From: Hydrogenophaga sp.
GTDB taxonomy: Bacteria; Pseudomonadota; Gammaproteobacteria; Burkholderiales; Burkholderiaceae_C
Direction of reading: 5' to 3'
Assembly: GCA_018993155.1 (NCBI GenBank)
Contig: JAGKSX010000023.1
Coordinates: forward strand, 1 to 52,152
DNA length: 52,152 nucleotides
Below are positions 17,723 to 29,668 of this stretch, in pieces; within the stretch, counting starts at the first letter, position 1, and each line of letters opens with the position of its first letter. Under the pieces are notes generated by a model, which saw only the letters and a program-made list of their open reading frames with translations, had not been told where the DNA came from and did not search any database. A program made the position numbers and the translations under genes.

Positions 17723-18808
17723 TCAGCTGTCGGCGAGGGCCTGGATCGCCCGCGCCGATTCCCAGACCAGGGACGGCCCCTGGTAGATCAGGCCGGTGTA
17801 GATTTGCACGATGTTGGCACCCGACTGGATCTTGCTCACCGCATCGTCCGCGCTCATCACGCCGCCCACGCCCACGATGGGAAAGCTCTTGCCCAGGCAG
17901 GCGCGCAGCTGGCGGATCACCCGGTTGCTGGCCTGCAGCACGGGAGCGCCCGACAGGCCCCCGGTTTCCTGCGCGTGCGGCAGGCCCGCGACCGCTTCGC
18001 GGCTCAGCGTGGTGTTGGTCGCGATCACGCCGAAGGCGCTGGTCGCCACGCCGTCGCTGTCCGCGCCGTAGCGCATGAGCGTGGTGGCGATGATCTCGAC
18101 CTGCGTTTCGTCCAGGTCCGGCGCGATCTTCACGAACACCGGGATCCGGCGGCCATGGCGCTGTGCCAGCAGCTCGCGCCGTTCCGCGACGGCACCGAGC
18201 AGGGCGTCCAGGGCCTCATCGCTCTGCAGGCTGCGCAGGTTCTGCGTGTTGGGGCTGGAGATGTTGACGGTGACGTAGTCGGCGTGGGGGTAGACCCCGT
18301 CGAGGCAGGTCAGGTAGTCGTCGATCGCGCGCTCGATCGGCGTGCTGGCGTTCTTGCCGATGTTCAGGCCCAGCAGCATGGGGCTCACGCCCTTCTGTTG
18401 GCGAAAGCGCGCCTGTTTCACGTTGGCGATGAACGCGTCCAAGCCTTCGTTGTTGAAACCCAGGCGGTTGATCAGCGCCTGGGCCTTGGGCAGTCGGAAC
18501 ATGCGGGGCTTGGGGTTGCCGGCCTGGGCCTTGGGCGTGACGGTGCCCACCTCGACGAAACCGAAACCCATGGCCGCCAGGCCGTCGATGCAGCGCGCGT
18601 TCTTGTCCAGGCCGGCGGCCAGGCCCACGCGGTTGGGAAACTGCAGCCCGGCAAGGGTGTACGGGTCGTGCACGCGCGGTTCGCCGTAGAGGCAGGTCAG
18701 GGGCGAGTTCTGCAGCCGCGCAATGGAGCCCAGGGTGAGTTCGTGGGCGGCTTCGGGGTCCAGACCGAACAGAAAGGGGCGTGCGACGGCGTAGGGAAGA
18801 AGCGACAT
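17723..18808 (-). CDS. pyrD: Dihydroorotate dehydrogenase (quinone), class 2
   Basis: 361 residues. An N-terminal amphipathic region ([19 protein letters not shown]) for membrane association is followed by the barrel with [25 protein letters not shown] (catalytic Ser) and [12 protein letters not shown] (FMN phosphate). It oxidises dihydroorotate to orotate in pyrimidine synthesis and passes electrons to quinone. It is divergent from rpiA across 38 bp. Confidence 0.97.
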   Translation of the reverse strand: MSLLPYAVARPFLFGLDPEAAHELTLGSIARLQNSPLTCLYGEPRVHDPYTLAGLQFPNRVGLAAGLDKNARCIDGLAAMGFGFVEVGTVTPKAQAGNPKPRMFRLPKAQALINRLGFNNEGLDAFIANVKQARFRQQKGVSPMLLGLNIGKNASTPIERAIDDYLTCLDGVYPHADYVTVNISSPNTQNLRSLQSDEALDALLGAVAERRELLAQRHGRRIPVFVKIAPDLDETQVEIIATTLMRYGADSDGVATSAFGVIATNTTLSREAVAGLPHAQETGGLSGAPVLQASNRVIRQLRACLGKSFPIVGVGGVMSADDAVSKIQSGANIVQIYTGLIYQGPSLVWESARAIQALADS

Positions 18809-18846
18809 TGGATAATCCGACTTGTTGTTCCAACCGATTGTCTCAA

Positions 18847-19518
18847 ATGACCCAAGACGAACTCAAAGCCCTGGTGGGCCAGGCCGCCCTGCAATACGTG
18901 ACCCCGGGCGACATCGTGGGGGTCGGCACCGGCTCGACCGTCAACAAGTTCATCGATGCGCTGGCCGGCATGAAGGACCAGATCCCGGGCGCCGTGTCGA
19001 GCTCGGAAGCGTCCACCGCGCGCCTGAAGGCGCTGGGCATCCCGGTCTTCGAGGCCAATGCCGTGGGCGAACTCTCGGTCTACATCGACGGCGCGGACGA
19101 GATCGACGGCCAGGGCCACATGGTCAAGGGCGGCGGCGCCGCGCTCACGCGGGAGAAGATCGTGGCCGCGCAATCGCGCCGCTTCGTCTGCATCGCCGAC
19201 GACTCCAAGCTGGTGAAGGTGCTGGGCCGCTTCCCCTTGCCGGTGGAGGTGATTCCCATGGCGACGGCGCGGGTGGTGCGCCAGTTCGCGCAGATGGGCG
19301 GCACCGCCCAGGTGCGGATGAAGGATGGCGCTCCCCTGGTCACCGACAACGGCCAGCACATCCTGGATGTGACCGGCCTGCAGATCAGCGACCCGTTGGC
19401 GTTCGAGAGCCAGGTCAACCAATGGCCGGGGGTGGTGACGGTGGGGGTGTTCGCCCACCAGAAGGCGGGCGTGTGCCTGCTGGGCACGCCGGATGGCGTG
19501 AAGACACTGACGTTCTGA
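18847..19518 (+). CDS. rpiA: Ribose-5-phosphate isomerase A
   Basis: 224 residues. [40 protein letters not shown] and REKIVA are the RpiA active-site motifs (Asp and Glu of the DGADE segment, Lys of KGGGAAL). It interconverts ribose-5-P and ribulose-5-P in the pentose phosphate pathway. The ATG at 18847 matches the family N-terminus (MTQDELK). Confidence 0.97.
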   Translation: MTQDELKALVGQAALQYVTPGDIVGVGTGSTVNKFIDALAGMKDQIPGAVSSSEASTARLKALGIPVFEANAVGELSVYIDGADEIDGQGHMVKGGGAALTREKIVAAQSRRFVCIADDSKLVKVLGRFPLPVEVIPMATARVVRQFAQMGGTAQVRMKDGAPLVTDNGQHILDVTGLQISDPLAFESQVNQWPGVVTVGVFAHQKAGVCLLGTPDGVKTLTF

Positions 19519-19551
19519 GAGGTTGGGCCGCCACCGAAGACGGCCTGGCGA

Positions 19552-20208
19552 TCAGAAACGGATGCCGGCGGGGTTCTGAGGGGGCGGCGTCACGGGCACT
19601 TCGGCCGGTGCCGAGGGCGCTGTGGGTTGTTCGCGCGCGGCAGAAGACGCGCCCGCCGCTTCAGCGGGCCGCGCCGTTGCCACCAGAGGCGTGGCGGCCG
19701 GGCGGCGGTAGCTGGAGGGCAGGGCGGATTGCTTGGGGTAACCGGCGGCGTCCAGGAACTGCGACCACTCGGTGTCCGAATAGCCCTTGATCTGCTGGCT
19801 GCCGATGGTCAGGAAGGGCAGAGAGGCCTCGCCGCTGAGGCGCTTGAGCGCTTCACCATCCTGTGGCGTCTCGACCGTTTTCTCGCTGTAGGGAATGCCA
19901 CGCGCATTGAGCAGGTTGCGCCCGCTGTTGCAGGGGGCGCAGTCGCGACTGGTGTAGAGCGTGACCGGGTAACGGCTGCTGGTCTGGCGCAGTTCAAAGG
20001 GCAATTGGGCGCTTGCGCCGGCGGAGGCGCCCGCCGCCGTGCCCACGGGCCGTGCCGGGGTGGTTGCTGGCGGTGGTTGGGCGGAGTAGGTGACCTTGCC
20101 ATCTGGCCCCACGATCCGATAGACGCCTTGCGCGAGCACGGGGGCGGCGAGCAGGCCGGCCAGCACGGCCAGGGCAAGCAGTCGGGGTGCGGGGTAGTGG
20201 GCGTTCAT
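19552..20208 (-). CDS. Glutaredoxin-like protein with DUF4124 domain, exported
   Basis: 218 residues. A signal peptide (LLALAVLAGLLAAPVLAQG) is followed by a DUF4124 stretch (VYRIVGPDGKVTYSAQPP), then a glutaredoxin-like domain with CAPC near residue 90 and LPFLTIG for the cis-Pro turn. The C-terminus is Pro/Ala-rich and disordered. It is probably periplasmic and redox active. AGGA lies 7 nt before the ATG at 20208. Partner and substrate are unknown. Confidence 0.85.
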   Translation of the reverse strand: MNAHYPAPRLLALAVLAGLLAAPVLAQGVYRIVGPDGKVTYSAQPPPATTPARPVGTAAGASAGASAQLPFELRQTSSRYPVTLYTSRDCAPCNSGRNLLNARGIPYSEKTVETPQDGEALKRLSGEASLPFLTIGSQQIKGYSDTEWSQFLDAAGYPKQSALPSSYRRPAATPLVATARPAEAAGASSAAREQPTAPSAPAEVPVTPPPQNPAGIRF

Positions 20209-20239
20209 GGCGGTTCCTATTGGCAGGCCACGGGACAAA

Positions 20240-22321
20240 TCAAGCCATGCCCTGGTGGCGCAGCAGGGCGTCGATGCTCGGCTCGCGGCCCCGGAAGGCC
20301 TTGAACGACTCCATGGCCGGGCGGCTGCCGCCGGCTTCCAGGATCGCCTGACGATAGCGGCGCCCCGTGGCGACGTCCAGCGTGCTGTGGCCATTTTGCA
20401 GCGCCGCTTCCTCGAAGGCGGCGTAGGCGTCGGCCGACAGCACTTCGGCCCATTTGTAGCTGTAGTAGCCTGCGGAGTACCCGCCGGCGAAGATGTGGCT
20501 GAAGGTGTGCGGCGTGCGGCTGTAGGCTGGCGGTTGCAGCACGGCCACTTCGTCGCGCACCTGTTGCTGCAGCGCCAGAATGGCCGCACCACTCGAAGCG
20601 GGCTCGGGCAGGCTGTGCAGCAGCATGTCGAACAGCGAGAACTCCACCTGGCGCAGCGTCTGCAGGCCGCTCTGGTAGTTCTTGGCGGCCAGCATCTTGT
20701 CGAACAGTGCGCGCGGCAGCGGCTCGCCAGTGTCCACGTGGGCCGTCATGTGCTTGAGCACATCCCACTCCCAGCAGAAGTTCTCCATGAACTGGCTGGG
20801 CAGCTCGACCGCGTCCCACTCCACGCCGCTGATGCCAGAGACATCGCGCTCGTTCACCTGCGTGAGCATGTGGTGCAGGCCGTGGCCGAACTCGTGGAAC
20901 AGGGTGATGACGTCGTCGTGCGTGAGCAGTGCGGGCTTGCCGTTCACTCCCTCGGCGAAGTTGCAGACCAGGTGCGCCACCGGCGTCTGCAGCACGCCCG
21001 TGTCGGGCCGCAGCCAGCGCGCGCGCACGTCGTCCATCCAGGCGCCGCCTCGCTTGCCGGTGCGGGCGGCAGGGTCCAGGTAGAACTGCCCGACCAGCTC
21101 GGTGCCCTGGGGCCCCGAGCGCTCGATGCGGTAGAACGCCACGCCCGGATTCCACACCGGCGCCTGGTCGGGGCGGATGGCCACCTCGAACAGGGTTTCG
21201 ACGATCTGGAACAGACCGGCCAACACCTTGGGGGCGGTGAAGTAGGGTTTGACTTCCTGTTCGCTGAAGGCGTAGCGCGCTTCCTTGAGCTTCTCGCCGA
21301 TGTAGGGCCAGTCCCAGGCCTGGGGATCGTTCAGGCCGAGTTCGGTGGCCGCGAATTCGCGCAGGTCGGCCAGGTCTTTCTCGGCATGGGGCCGGGCCTT
21401 GGCGGCCAGGTCGCGCAGGAAGGCGATCACCTGCTCGGGCGACTCGGCCATCTTGGGCACCAGCGACACGTCGGCGTAGTGGCGGTAGCCCAGCAGGCGT
21501 GCCTCTTCGTGGCGCAGTGCGAGCAGCTCGCCCATGATCGCGGTGTTGTCGAACTTGGTCGCCTCGCCAGCGGCCTGATCGCTGGCGCGGGTGGCGTAGG
21601 CGCGGTAGAGCTTCTCGCGCAGCGGGCTGCTGTGGGCGAACTGCATCACCGGCAGGTAGCAGGGCATCTTCAGCGTGAGCTTGTGGCCGGTCTTGCCGTC
21701 GGCCTGGGCCGCCGCGGCGGTGGCCTGGAGCACGTCGTCGGGCACGCCGGCCATCTCGTCGGCCGTGGCGATCAGCGAAAAGGCGTCGGTGGCGTCCAAT
21801 GCGTTTTCGCTGAACTTCTGGGCCAGCTCGGCCTGGCGTTCCTGCAGCCAGGCAAAGCGGGCCTTGGCCTCACCTTCCAGGGCCGCGCCACCCAGCACGA
21901 AGCCGCGCATGGCGTTGTGGTGGGCCTGGGCCTGTTCGGCATTGAGCGTGGCGGGGTCCATGGCCTTGTACTTGGCGTACAGGCGCTCGTCGGCACCCAG
22001 CCGCGTCCAGAACTCGGTGACCTTGGGCAGCGCCTCGTTGTAGGCGGCGCGCAGCTCGGGGGTATCGGCCACGCTGTTGAGGTGGCTCACCGCGCCCCAG
22101 GCGCGCGACAGGCGCTCCGCAGGCACGTCCAGCGTGAGGGAAATCCGGGCCCAATCGTTGGGAAAACCGGGTGCCGTGACCTCTTCCAGCGCCGTGCTCG
22201 CGGCCTGCAGCAGCAGGTCCATCGCGGGACCCACCGCCGCCGGTGTGATCGCGTCGAAGCGGGGCAGGTCGCTGAAGTCGAGCAGGGGATTGAGGGTGGC
22301 TGGGGCGGTTCGGTCGTTCAT
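20240..22321 (-). CDS. prlC: Oligopeptidase A (M3 metallopeptidase)
   Basis: 693 residues, the expected length. HEFGHGLHH near residue 474 is the zinc site, with a downstream acidic third ligand in the SGVEWDAVELPSQFMENFCW segment and GGYSAGYYSYKWAEVLSAD near the C-terminus. It is a cytoplasmic peptidase that degrades oligopeptides, including cleaved signal peptides. It lies 31 nt upstream of the glutaredoxin-like gene on the same strand. Confidence 0.97.
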   Translation of the reverse strand: MNDRTAPATLNPLLDFSDLPRFDAITPAAVGPAMDLLLQAASTALEEVTAPGFPNDWARISLTLDVPAERLSRAWGAVSHLNSVADTPELRAAYNEALPKVTEFWTRLGADERLYAKYKAMDPATLNAEQAQAHHNAMRGFVLGGAALEGEAKARFAWLQERQAELAQKFSENALDATDAFSLIATADEMAGVPDDVLQATAAAAQADGKTGHKLTLKMPCYLPVMQFAHSSPLREKLYRAYATRASDQAAGEATKFDNTAIMGELLALRHEEARLLGYRHYADVSLVPKMAESPEQVIAFLRDLAAKARPHAEKDLADLREFAATELGLNDPQAWDWPYIGEKLKEARYAFSEQEVKPYFTAPKVLAGLFQIVETLFEVAIRPDQAPVWNPGVAFYRIERSGPQGTELVGQFYLDPAARTGKRGGAWMDDVRARWLRPDTGVLQTPVAHLVCNFAEGVNGKPALLTHDDVITLFHEFGHGLHHMLTQVNERDVSGISGVEWDAVELPSQFMENFCWEWDVLKHMTAHVDTGEPLPRALFDKMLAAKNYQSGLQTLRQVEFSLFDMLLHSLPEPASSGAAILALQQQVRDEVAVLQPPAYSRTPHTFSHIFAGGYSAGYYSYKWAEVLSADAYAAFEEAALQNGHSTLDVATGRRYRQAILEAGGSRPAMESFKAFRGREPSIDALLRHQGMA

Positions 22322-22394
22322 GCGTTCTCAGATGTGGCGGTATGAGGGAAGTTCAAGGCGCGGCCCTGCACGAACGGGGAGCCAGAGGCTATCG

Positions 22395-22871
22395 CTATTG
22401 GGATTGCGCGCTCTTCTTCACGCTCTTTTTCATGACCTTGGCGCGCTTGACCTGGCCACCGGGCGTGAGGCGCTGGTTGCCCAGCACGCGCACCACCTTG
22501 ACCTCGGGGCGCTGGCCGCCGCGCTTGCTGAATTTCAGCACCTTGACGTCGCGCGGGCCCGGCTTGCGATCCTCATCGACGACCTTTTCCTTCTCCGGCA
22601 TGGGGCGCCAGAGCACCAGCAGCTTGCCGATGTGCTGGATCGGCGCAGCGTCCAGCTCGTCGGCCAGGGTCTGGAGCATGGCTTCGCGGGCGGTGCGGTC
22701 GTCGTTGAGCACCCGGATCTTGATCAGGCCGTGGGCCTTGAGCGCGGCGTCGGCTTCTTTCTTCACCGAGGCGCTCAGACCGTCACCCCCGATGTGGACG
22801 ACGGGATCGAGGTGGTGGGCCTCGGCTCGGTGGACTTTGCGCTGGGCGGGGGTGAGTGTGATCTGAGGCAT
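22395..22871 (-). CDS. yhbY: YhbY-family RNA-binding protein (CRM domain)
   Basis: 158 residues. The CRM/YhbY domain occupies about residues 1-95: LTPAQRKVHRAEAHHLDPVV, then HIGGDGLSASV, then KIRVLNDDR. A lysine-rich tail follows (KRAKVMKKSVKKSAQ), longer than in E. coli YhbY. It acts in 50S ribosome assembly. It is divergent from rlmE with 38 bp between them; the yhbY/rlmE/ftsH arrangement is conserved in proteobacteria. Confidence 0.92.
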   Translation of the reverse strand: MPQITLTPAQRKVHRAEAHHLDPVVHIGGDGLSASVKKEADAALKAHGLIKIRVLNDDRTAREAMLQTLADELDAAPIQHIGKLLVLWRPMPEKEKVVDEDRKPGPRDVKVLKFSKRGGQRPEVKVVRVLGNQRLTPGGQVKRAKVMKKSVKKSAQSQ

Positions 22872-22909
22872 GGGACAATTATCGTTTACACAGACCCCAG
22901 GCGTCCCTC

Positions 22910-23587
22910 ATGGGCATGAAAGTCAAAACACAGAGCAAGAAGGTCAACAAGGCCTGGCTCAACCAGCACGTCAACGACCCGTACGTGCGCCTGGCGCAGA
23001 AGGATGGCTACCGTGCGCGGGCGGCCTACAAGCTCCAGGAAATCGACGAAACGCTGGGGCTGGTGCGGCCCGGACAGGCGGTCGTGGACCTGGGCTCCAC
23101 GCCCGGGGCGTGGAGCCAGTACCTGCGCCGCCGGCTCAGCCCGAACGGGGCGGCCGTGGGCGAATTGCATGGCACCATCGTTGCGCTGGACATGTTGCCC
23201 ATGGAGGCGGTGGAAGGCGTGCACTTCATCCAGGGCGATTTCCGCGAGGCGGCGGTGCTCGCCGAACTGGAGCAGTCCCTGGTGGAACGGGGTGTGCAGC
23301 AGGTCGATCTGGTGGTGTCGGACATGGCGCCCAACCTCTCGGGCATCGGCATGACCGACGCCGCCCGGATCTCCGATCTGGTCGAACTCGCGGTGGATTT
23401 TGCCGTTCATCACCTCAAACCCGACGGTGCGCTGGTGGTCAAACTGTTCCATGGTGGCGCCTATGACCCCATGGTGGCGCTGTTTCGCGAGACCTTTCGC
23501 ACGGTCAAGGCGGTCAAACCCAAGGCCTCCCGGGACAAATCCTCGGAAACCTTCCTGGTGGGACTGGGTCTCAAAAAGGTCGGTTGA
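22910..23587 (+). CDS. rlmE: 23S rRNA 2'-O-methyltransferase (U2552)
   Basis: 225 residues of the FtsJ/RrmJ family. The SAM site is VVDLGSTPGAWSQYL, the DMAPNLSG motif holds the catalytic Asp, and VVKLFHGG and KPKASRDKSSETFLV carry the catalytic Lys residues and Glu. It methylates U2552 in late 50S assembly. An ATG at 22916 would shorten it by two residues. ftsH lies downstream, as usual. Confidence 0.97.
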   Translation: MGMKVKTQSKKVNKAWLNQHVNDPYVRLAQKDGYRARAAYKLQEIDETLGLVRPGQAVVDLGSTPGAWSQYLRRRLSPNGAAVGELHGTIVALDMLPMEAVEGVHFIQGDFREAAVLAELEQSLVERGVQQVDLVVSDMAPNLSGIGMTDAARISDLVELAVDFAVHHLKPDGALVVKLFHGGAYDPMVALFRETFRTVKAVKPKASRDKSSETFLVGLGLKKVG

Positions 23588-23731
23588 GGGGCTTGACGCC
23601 CTGGCGCCATTGAAAAATGCCAACCCTTTGATTGACATTGCCACGTCGTGCCCCAGGGGCATGGGGGCTTGAAAGTCCTAGAATGGGAAACATATGAGCT
23701 TGTCAGTCACTATCGTCTCCAGGAGCTGCAC

Positions 23732-25651
<1,920 letters not shown>

Positions 25652-25675
25652 GCGGCGCGGATTTTTCATGCACAT

Positions 25676-25693
25676 ACGGGGCTTCGGCCCCGT
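25676..25693 (+). terminator. Hairpin after ftsH (possible weak terminator)
   Basis: ACGGGGC and GCCCCGT around a TTCG loop, with TGTCGTTTCT downstream rather than a clean T tract. It may allow read-through to folP. Confidence 0.4.
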
Positions 25694-25722
25694 TGTCGTT
25701 TCTACCGTTCTTTTGTTTTCCC

Positions 25723-26553
25723 ATGCGCTGGCAAACCAACCGTTTCGATATCGATCTCACGAGCCCGCGCGTCATGGGCATCGTCAACGTCACGCCCGAT
25801 TCGTTTTCCGATGGCGGGCTGCATGCCGGCACAGCCGCCGCGCTGCGGCATTGCGAGCAGTTGCTGAAGGAAGGGGCTCACATCCTTGACATCGGTGGTG
25901 AATCGACGCGCCCGGGCAGCCCTGCGGTGCCGCTGGATGAAGAACTGGCGCGCGTGCTGCCCGTGGTCCGGGAGGCGGTGCGCCTGGACGCGCCGATTTC
26001 GGTGGACACCTACAAGCCCGAGGTGATGCGGGCGGTGCTCGACGCGGGGGCTGACATCGTCAACGACATCTGGGCGCTGCGGCGCGGTGACGCGCTGCAG
26101 GCGGTGGCGGCGCACCCGCGCTGCGGCGTGTGCCTGATGCACATGCACCGCGATCCCCAGACCATGCAGGTGGCCCCCATGGACGGCGACGTGTTGCCCG
26201 ACGTGCTCGCCTTCCTGGCCGAACGGGCCGGCGCGCTGATGGCGAATGGCGTGGCGCGCGAGCGCATCGTGCTCGACCCCGGCATCGGTTTTGGCAAGAC
26301 CGTGGCCCAGAACCTGAGCCTGCTGGCGCGCCAGGCGGAGTTGCTGCCCTTGGGATATGCCCTGCTGGCCGGCTGGTCGCGCAAGTCCACACTGGGTGCG
26401 GTCACCGGCCACGAGCGGCCCGCCGACCGCGCGGCGGCCAGTGTGGCGGCGGCCTTGCTGGCGGTGGAGCGCGGTGCGCGCGTGGTGCGTGTGCACGACG
26501 TGCGTGACACGGTGGACGCGCTCAAGGTCTGGCAGGCATTGCAAATCAGCTGA
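25723..26553 (+). CDS. folP: Dihydropteroate synthase
   Basis: 276 residues. VMGIVNVTPDSFSDGG near the N-terminus, DIGGESTRPGS, VNDIWALRRGD, DPGIGFGKT and a late RVHDVRDTVDAL are the DHPS motifs. It joins PABA to the pterin in folate synthesis and is the sulfonamide target. The order ftsH-folP-glmM is the classic proteobacterial one. Confidence 0.97.
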   Translation: MRWQTNRFDIDLTSPRVMGIVNVTPDSFSDGGLHAGTAAALRHCEQLLKEGAHILDIGGESTRPGSPAVPLDEELARVLPVVREAVRLDAPISVDTYKPEVMRAVLDAGADIVNDIWALRRGDALQAVAAHPRCGVCLMHMHRDPQTMQVAPMDGDVLPDVLAFLAERAGALMANGVARERIVLDPGIGFGKTVAQNLSLLARQAELLPLGYALLAGWSRKSTLGAVTGHERPADRAAASVAAALLAVERGARVVRVHDVRDTVDALKVWQALQIS

Positions 26554-26619
26554 CCGTCAGGGCCGCCCGCGATAATGCGGGGACCAGAATCCCACAACAA
26601 GAGAGAGGACAGGAGCAAC

Positions 26620-27963
26620 ATGGCCCGCAAATACTTTGGCACCGACGGCATCCGAGGCACCGTCGGGCAGGCCCCCATCACCCCCGATTTCGTGTTGCGC
26701 CTGGCGCATGCGGTGGGACGCGTGTTGCGGCGCACCGAGGCGCACCCCACCGTGCTGATCGGCAAGGACACGCGCATTTCCGGCTACATGCTGGAGTCGG
26801 CGCTCGAATCGGGTTTCAACTCGGCGGGGGTGGACGTGGTGCTGCTCGGCCCAGTGCCCACGCCTGCGGTGGCTTACCTCACCCGGGCGCAGCGTGCCAG
26901 CTTGGGGGTGGTCATTTCGGCCAGCCACAACCCGTTTGCCGACAACGGCATCAAGTTCTTCAGCGCCCTGGGGGCCAAGCTGCCGGACGACTGGGAACTC
27001 GCGGTCGAGGCCGCGCTGGAAGAGCCGCCCGTGTGGGTGGAGTCGGCCTTGTTGGGCAAGTCTCGCCGGTTGGACGACGCGGCCGGCCGCTACATCGAAT
27101 TCTGCAAGAGCACCTGCGCCTACCACCTCACGCTCAAGGGACTGAAGATCGTGGTGGATGGCGCCAACGGGGCGGCCTACCAGATCGCGCCCGCCGTGTT
27201 CCATGAACTGGGCGCCGAGGTCATCAAGATCGGTTGTTCGCCCGATGGCCTGAACATCAACCACCACGTGGGTGCCACCCACCCGCAGGCCTTGCTGGAG
27301 GCCGTGAAGGCCCATGGCGCCGACTACGGCATCGCGCTCGATGGCGATGCCGATCGCATCCAGATGGTCGATGCCCAGGGCCGCCTCTACAACGGCGACG
27401 AGCTGCTGTACCTGATCGTGGCGGACCGCATCGCGCGCGACGAAGACGTGCCGGGCGTGGTGGGCACGCTCATGACCAACATGGCGGTGGAGGTCGCGCT
27501 CAAGTCGCGCGGCGTGAAGTTCGTGCGCGCCAAGGTGGGAGACCGGTACGTGCTGGAAGAACTCGAGCGCCATGGCTGGATCCTGGGCGGCGAAGGCTCC
27601 GGCCACCTGCTGGTGCTGGACCGCCACACCACCGGCGATGGCCTGGTGTCGGCCCTGCAGGTGCTGCACGCCTGCGTCGACAGCGGCAAGACCATGGCCC
27701 AGTTGCTGGCCGACGTGACGCTGTTTCCGCAGACCCTGATCAACGTGCGGCTCAAGCCCGGTCAGGACTGGAAGACCAACACCTTCCTGGACGAAGAGAC
27801 CCGCGCGGTGGAGGCCGAACTGGCCGACAGCGGCCGCGTGCTGATCCGCGCCAGTGGCACCGAGCCCCTGCTGCGTGTGATGGTGGAAGCGCGCGACGCC
27901 AAGCAGGCCCAGGCCTGCGCCGAGCGTCTGGCCGCTGCGGTGCAGGCACAGGTGCCGGCGTGA
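26620..27963 (+). CDS. glmM: Phosphoglucosamine mutase
   Basis: 447 residues. [10 protein letters not shown] at the start, SASHNP with the phosphorylated Ser at residue 102, DGDADRI for the metal, and [14 protein letters not shown] near the end. It converts glucosamine-6-P to glucosamine-1-P for peptidoglycan and LPS. AGGAG precedes the ATG by 4 nt. Its stop overlaps the next gene's GTG. Confidence 0.98.
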   Translation: MARKYFGTDGIRGTVGQAPITPDFVLRLAHAVGRVLRRTEAHPTVLIGKDTRISGYMLESALESGFNSAGVDVVLLGPVPTPAVAYLTRAQRASLGVVISASHNPFADNGIKFFSALGAKLPDDWELAVEAALEEPPVWVESALLGKSRRLDDAAGRYIEFCKSTCAYHLTLKGLKIVVDGANGAAYQIAPAVFHELGAEVIKIGCSPDGLNINHHVGATHPQALLEAVKAHGADYGIALDGDADRIQMVDAQGRLYNGDELLYLIVADRIARDEDVPGVVGTLMTNMAVEVALKSRGVKFVRAKVGDRYVLEELERHGWILGGEGSGHLLVLDRHTTGDGLVSALQVLHACVDSGKTMAQLLADVTLFPQTLINVRLKPGQDWKTNTFLDEETRAVEAELADSGRVLIRASGTEPLLRVMVEARDAKQAQACAERLAAAVQAQVPA

Positions 27964-28451
27964 CCACGGCCGGCATCACCACGCTGCGCGCCGACTACGC
28001 CAACCCCGCGCACGCGGCGGCGCTGGTCCTGCTGCTCGATGCCTACGCCAGCGATCCCGCGGGTGGTGGGCAGGGGTTGTCGGCCTTTGCCAAAGCGAAC
28101 CTGGTGGCTTGCCTGGCGGCGCGGCCGCAGGCCTACAGCGTGCTGGCCTTTGACGGCGGGCAACCGGTGGGCCTGGTGAATTGCATCGAAGGCTTTTCGA
28201 CCTTCGCCTGCAAGCCGCTGGTGAACGTGCACGACGTGGCCGTGCTGGCCAGCCACCGGGGCCGCGGCATCGCCGAGCAGATGCTGGCCCAGGCCGAACT
28301 CATCGCGCGCGAGCGCGGCGCGGTGAAGCTCACGCTGGAGGTGCTGTCCGGCAACCAGCCCGCCATGCGCCTCTACGAGCGCATCGGCTTTGCCGGCTAC
28401 CAGCTCGACCCGGCCATGGGCAGCGCCCAGTTCCTGCAGAAGTGGCTCTGA
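27960..28451 (+). CDS. GNAT family N-acetyltransferase
   Basis: 163 residues with GNAT motif A ([19 protein letters not shown]; the RGRGIA loop binds acetyl-CoA) and motif B ([19 protein letters not shown]). It starts at a GTG that overlaps the glmM stop (GTGA), so it is translated with glmM. The substrate is unknown. Confidence 0.9.
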   Translation: MTTAGITTLRADYANPAHAAALVLLLDAYASDPAGGGQGLSAFAKANLVACLAARPQAYSVLAFDGGQPVGLVNCIEGFSTFACKPLVNVHDVAVLASHRGRGIAEQMLAQAELIARERGAVKLTLEVLSGNQPAMRLYERIGFAGYQLDPAMGSAQFLQKWL

Positions 28452-28455
28452 GCGT

Positions 28456-29658
28456 TCAGTAGAGCAGGTGGGGCCGGCGCGCCTCGGCCCAGGCGGCTTC
28501 GTCGGCCGCCGCCGCGGCGTCCAGCACATCGGGCGCTGCCGACACATCGTCCACCCACTCGCGCAACAGCGGCCCGCCGTTGATGAGGTCGATCGCCAGC
28601 CGGTCGTGCTCGTACTCGTAGGCGAAATCACGCCACAGCGGGTAGTCCGGCGCCTGCAGCCGCAAGGCCCGGAACGCCAGCGCCTGCAGGCGCCAGGGCT
28701 TGAAGGCCGCGTGGTCGTAGTGCGTCGGGTCCTCCACATGGATCTGCACGCCGGCGCACAGCTGGCCCACGTGCTTGTGGAAGGTGGGCTCGAAGAAACA
28801 CTCGCGCAAGACGCAGCCCCTGATCCACTGCGGAGCCAGGCCCTGCATGTCGGTGATCAGACGGCGGGTGTCGATGCCGGGCGCACCGAAGAGCTCCAGG
28901 GGCCGCGTGGTGCCCCGGCCTTCGCTGAGCGTGGTGCCCTCAAGCATCACGGTGCCGGCGTAGGCACGCGCCATCGACAGGTTGGCCGCGTTCGGGCTGG
29001 GGTTGACCCAGGTGCGGCCTTCGGGCCAGCCGAACCCCGGTGCCGCCTCGGGCTGCCAGCCGGCCATGGTGATCACGCGGTATTCCAGTTGCAGGCCGAG
29101 CGTGGCGATGAACCAGTGGCCCAGCTCGCCCATGGTCATGCCATGGCGCATGGGCATGGGACCTGCGCCCACGAAGCTTTCCCAGCCTTCGCGCAGCGTG
29201 AGGCCTTCGATGGGGCGGCCCGCCGGGTTGGGGCGGTCGAGCACCCACACCGCCTTGCCGTGCCGCGCGGCGGCCTCCAGCACATAGCGCAGCGTGGTGA
29301 TGAAGGTGTAGATGCGGCAGCCGAGGTCCTGCAGGTCGACCAGCAGCACGTCGAAGCTGTCCATCATGGCGTCGGTCGGCCGCCGCACCGTACCGTAGAG
29401 GCTGAACACCGGGATGCCGAGTCGGGGGTCGTTGAAGTCGGGCGACTCGACCATGTTGTCCTGCTTGTCGCCGCGCAGGCCGTGCTGCGGGCCGAAGGCG
29501 GCGCTGAGCCGGACGTCGGGCAGGGCGGCCAGGGCGTCCAGCGAATGCGTCAGGTCGCGCGTGACCGAGGCCGGGTGCGCGAGCAGGGCCACGCGCCGCT
29601 CTTTCAGGGGGGCGCGCAGGGCAGGGTCTTGCAGGAAGCGTTCGATGCCGAATTGCAT
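28456..29658 (-). CDS. NamZ-like exo-beta-N-acetylmuramidase (DUF1343)
   Basis: 400 residues matching DUF1343: FGPQHGLRGDKQDNM, IPVFSLYG, DVLLVDLQDLGCRIYTFITT, VLDRPNPAGR and LSEGRGTTRPLELFGAPGID are family blocks. NamZ removes terminal MurNAc in muropeptide recovery. No signal peptide is visible, so a cytoplasmic role is likely. It is convergent with the GNAT gene. Confidence 0.88.
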   Translation of the reverse strand: MQFGIERFLQDPALRAPLKERRVALLAHPASVTRDLTHSLDALAALPDVRLSAAFGPQHGLRGDKQDNMVESPDFNDPRLGIPVFSLYGTVRRPTDAMMDSFDVLLVDLQDLGCRIYTFITTLRYVLEAAARHGKAVWVLDRPNPAGRPIEGLTLREGWESFVGAGPMPMRHGMTMGELGHWFIATLGLQLEYRVITMAGWQPEAAPGFGWPEGRTWVNPSPNAANLSMARAYAGTVMLEGTTLSEGRGTTRPLELFGAPGIDTRRLITDMQGLAPQWIRGCVLRECFFEPTFHKHVGQLCAGVQIHVEDPTHYDHAAFKPWRLQALAFRALRLQAPDYPLWRDFAYEYEHDRLAIDLINGGPLLREWVDDVSAAPDVLDAAAAADEAAWAEARRPHLLY

Positions 29659-29668
29659 GGGGTCTTGT

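Noticed and set aside
23588-23731. Heat-shock promoter for ftsH
   Set aside because: CTTGAAA resembles the -35, but the -10 does not fit a sigma-32 site, so it is mentioned only in the ftsH entry.
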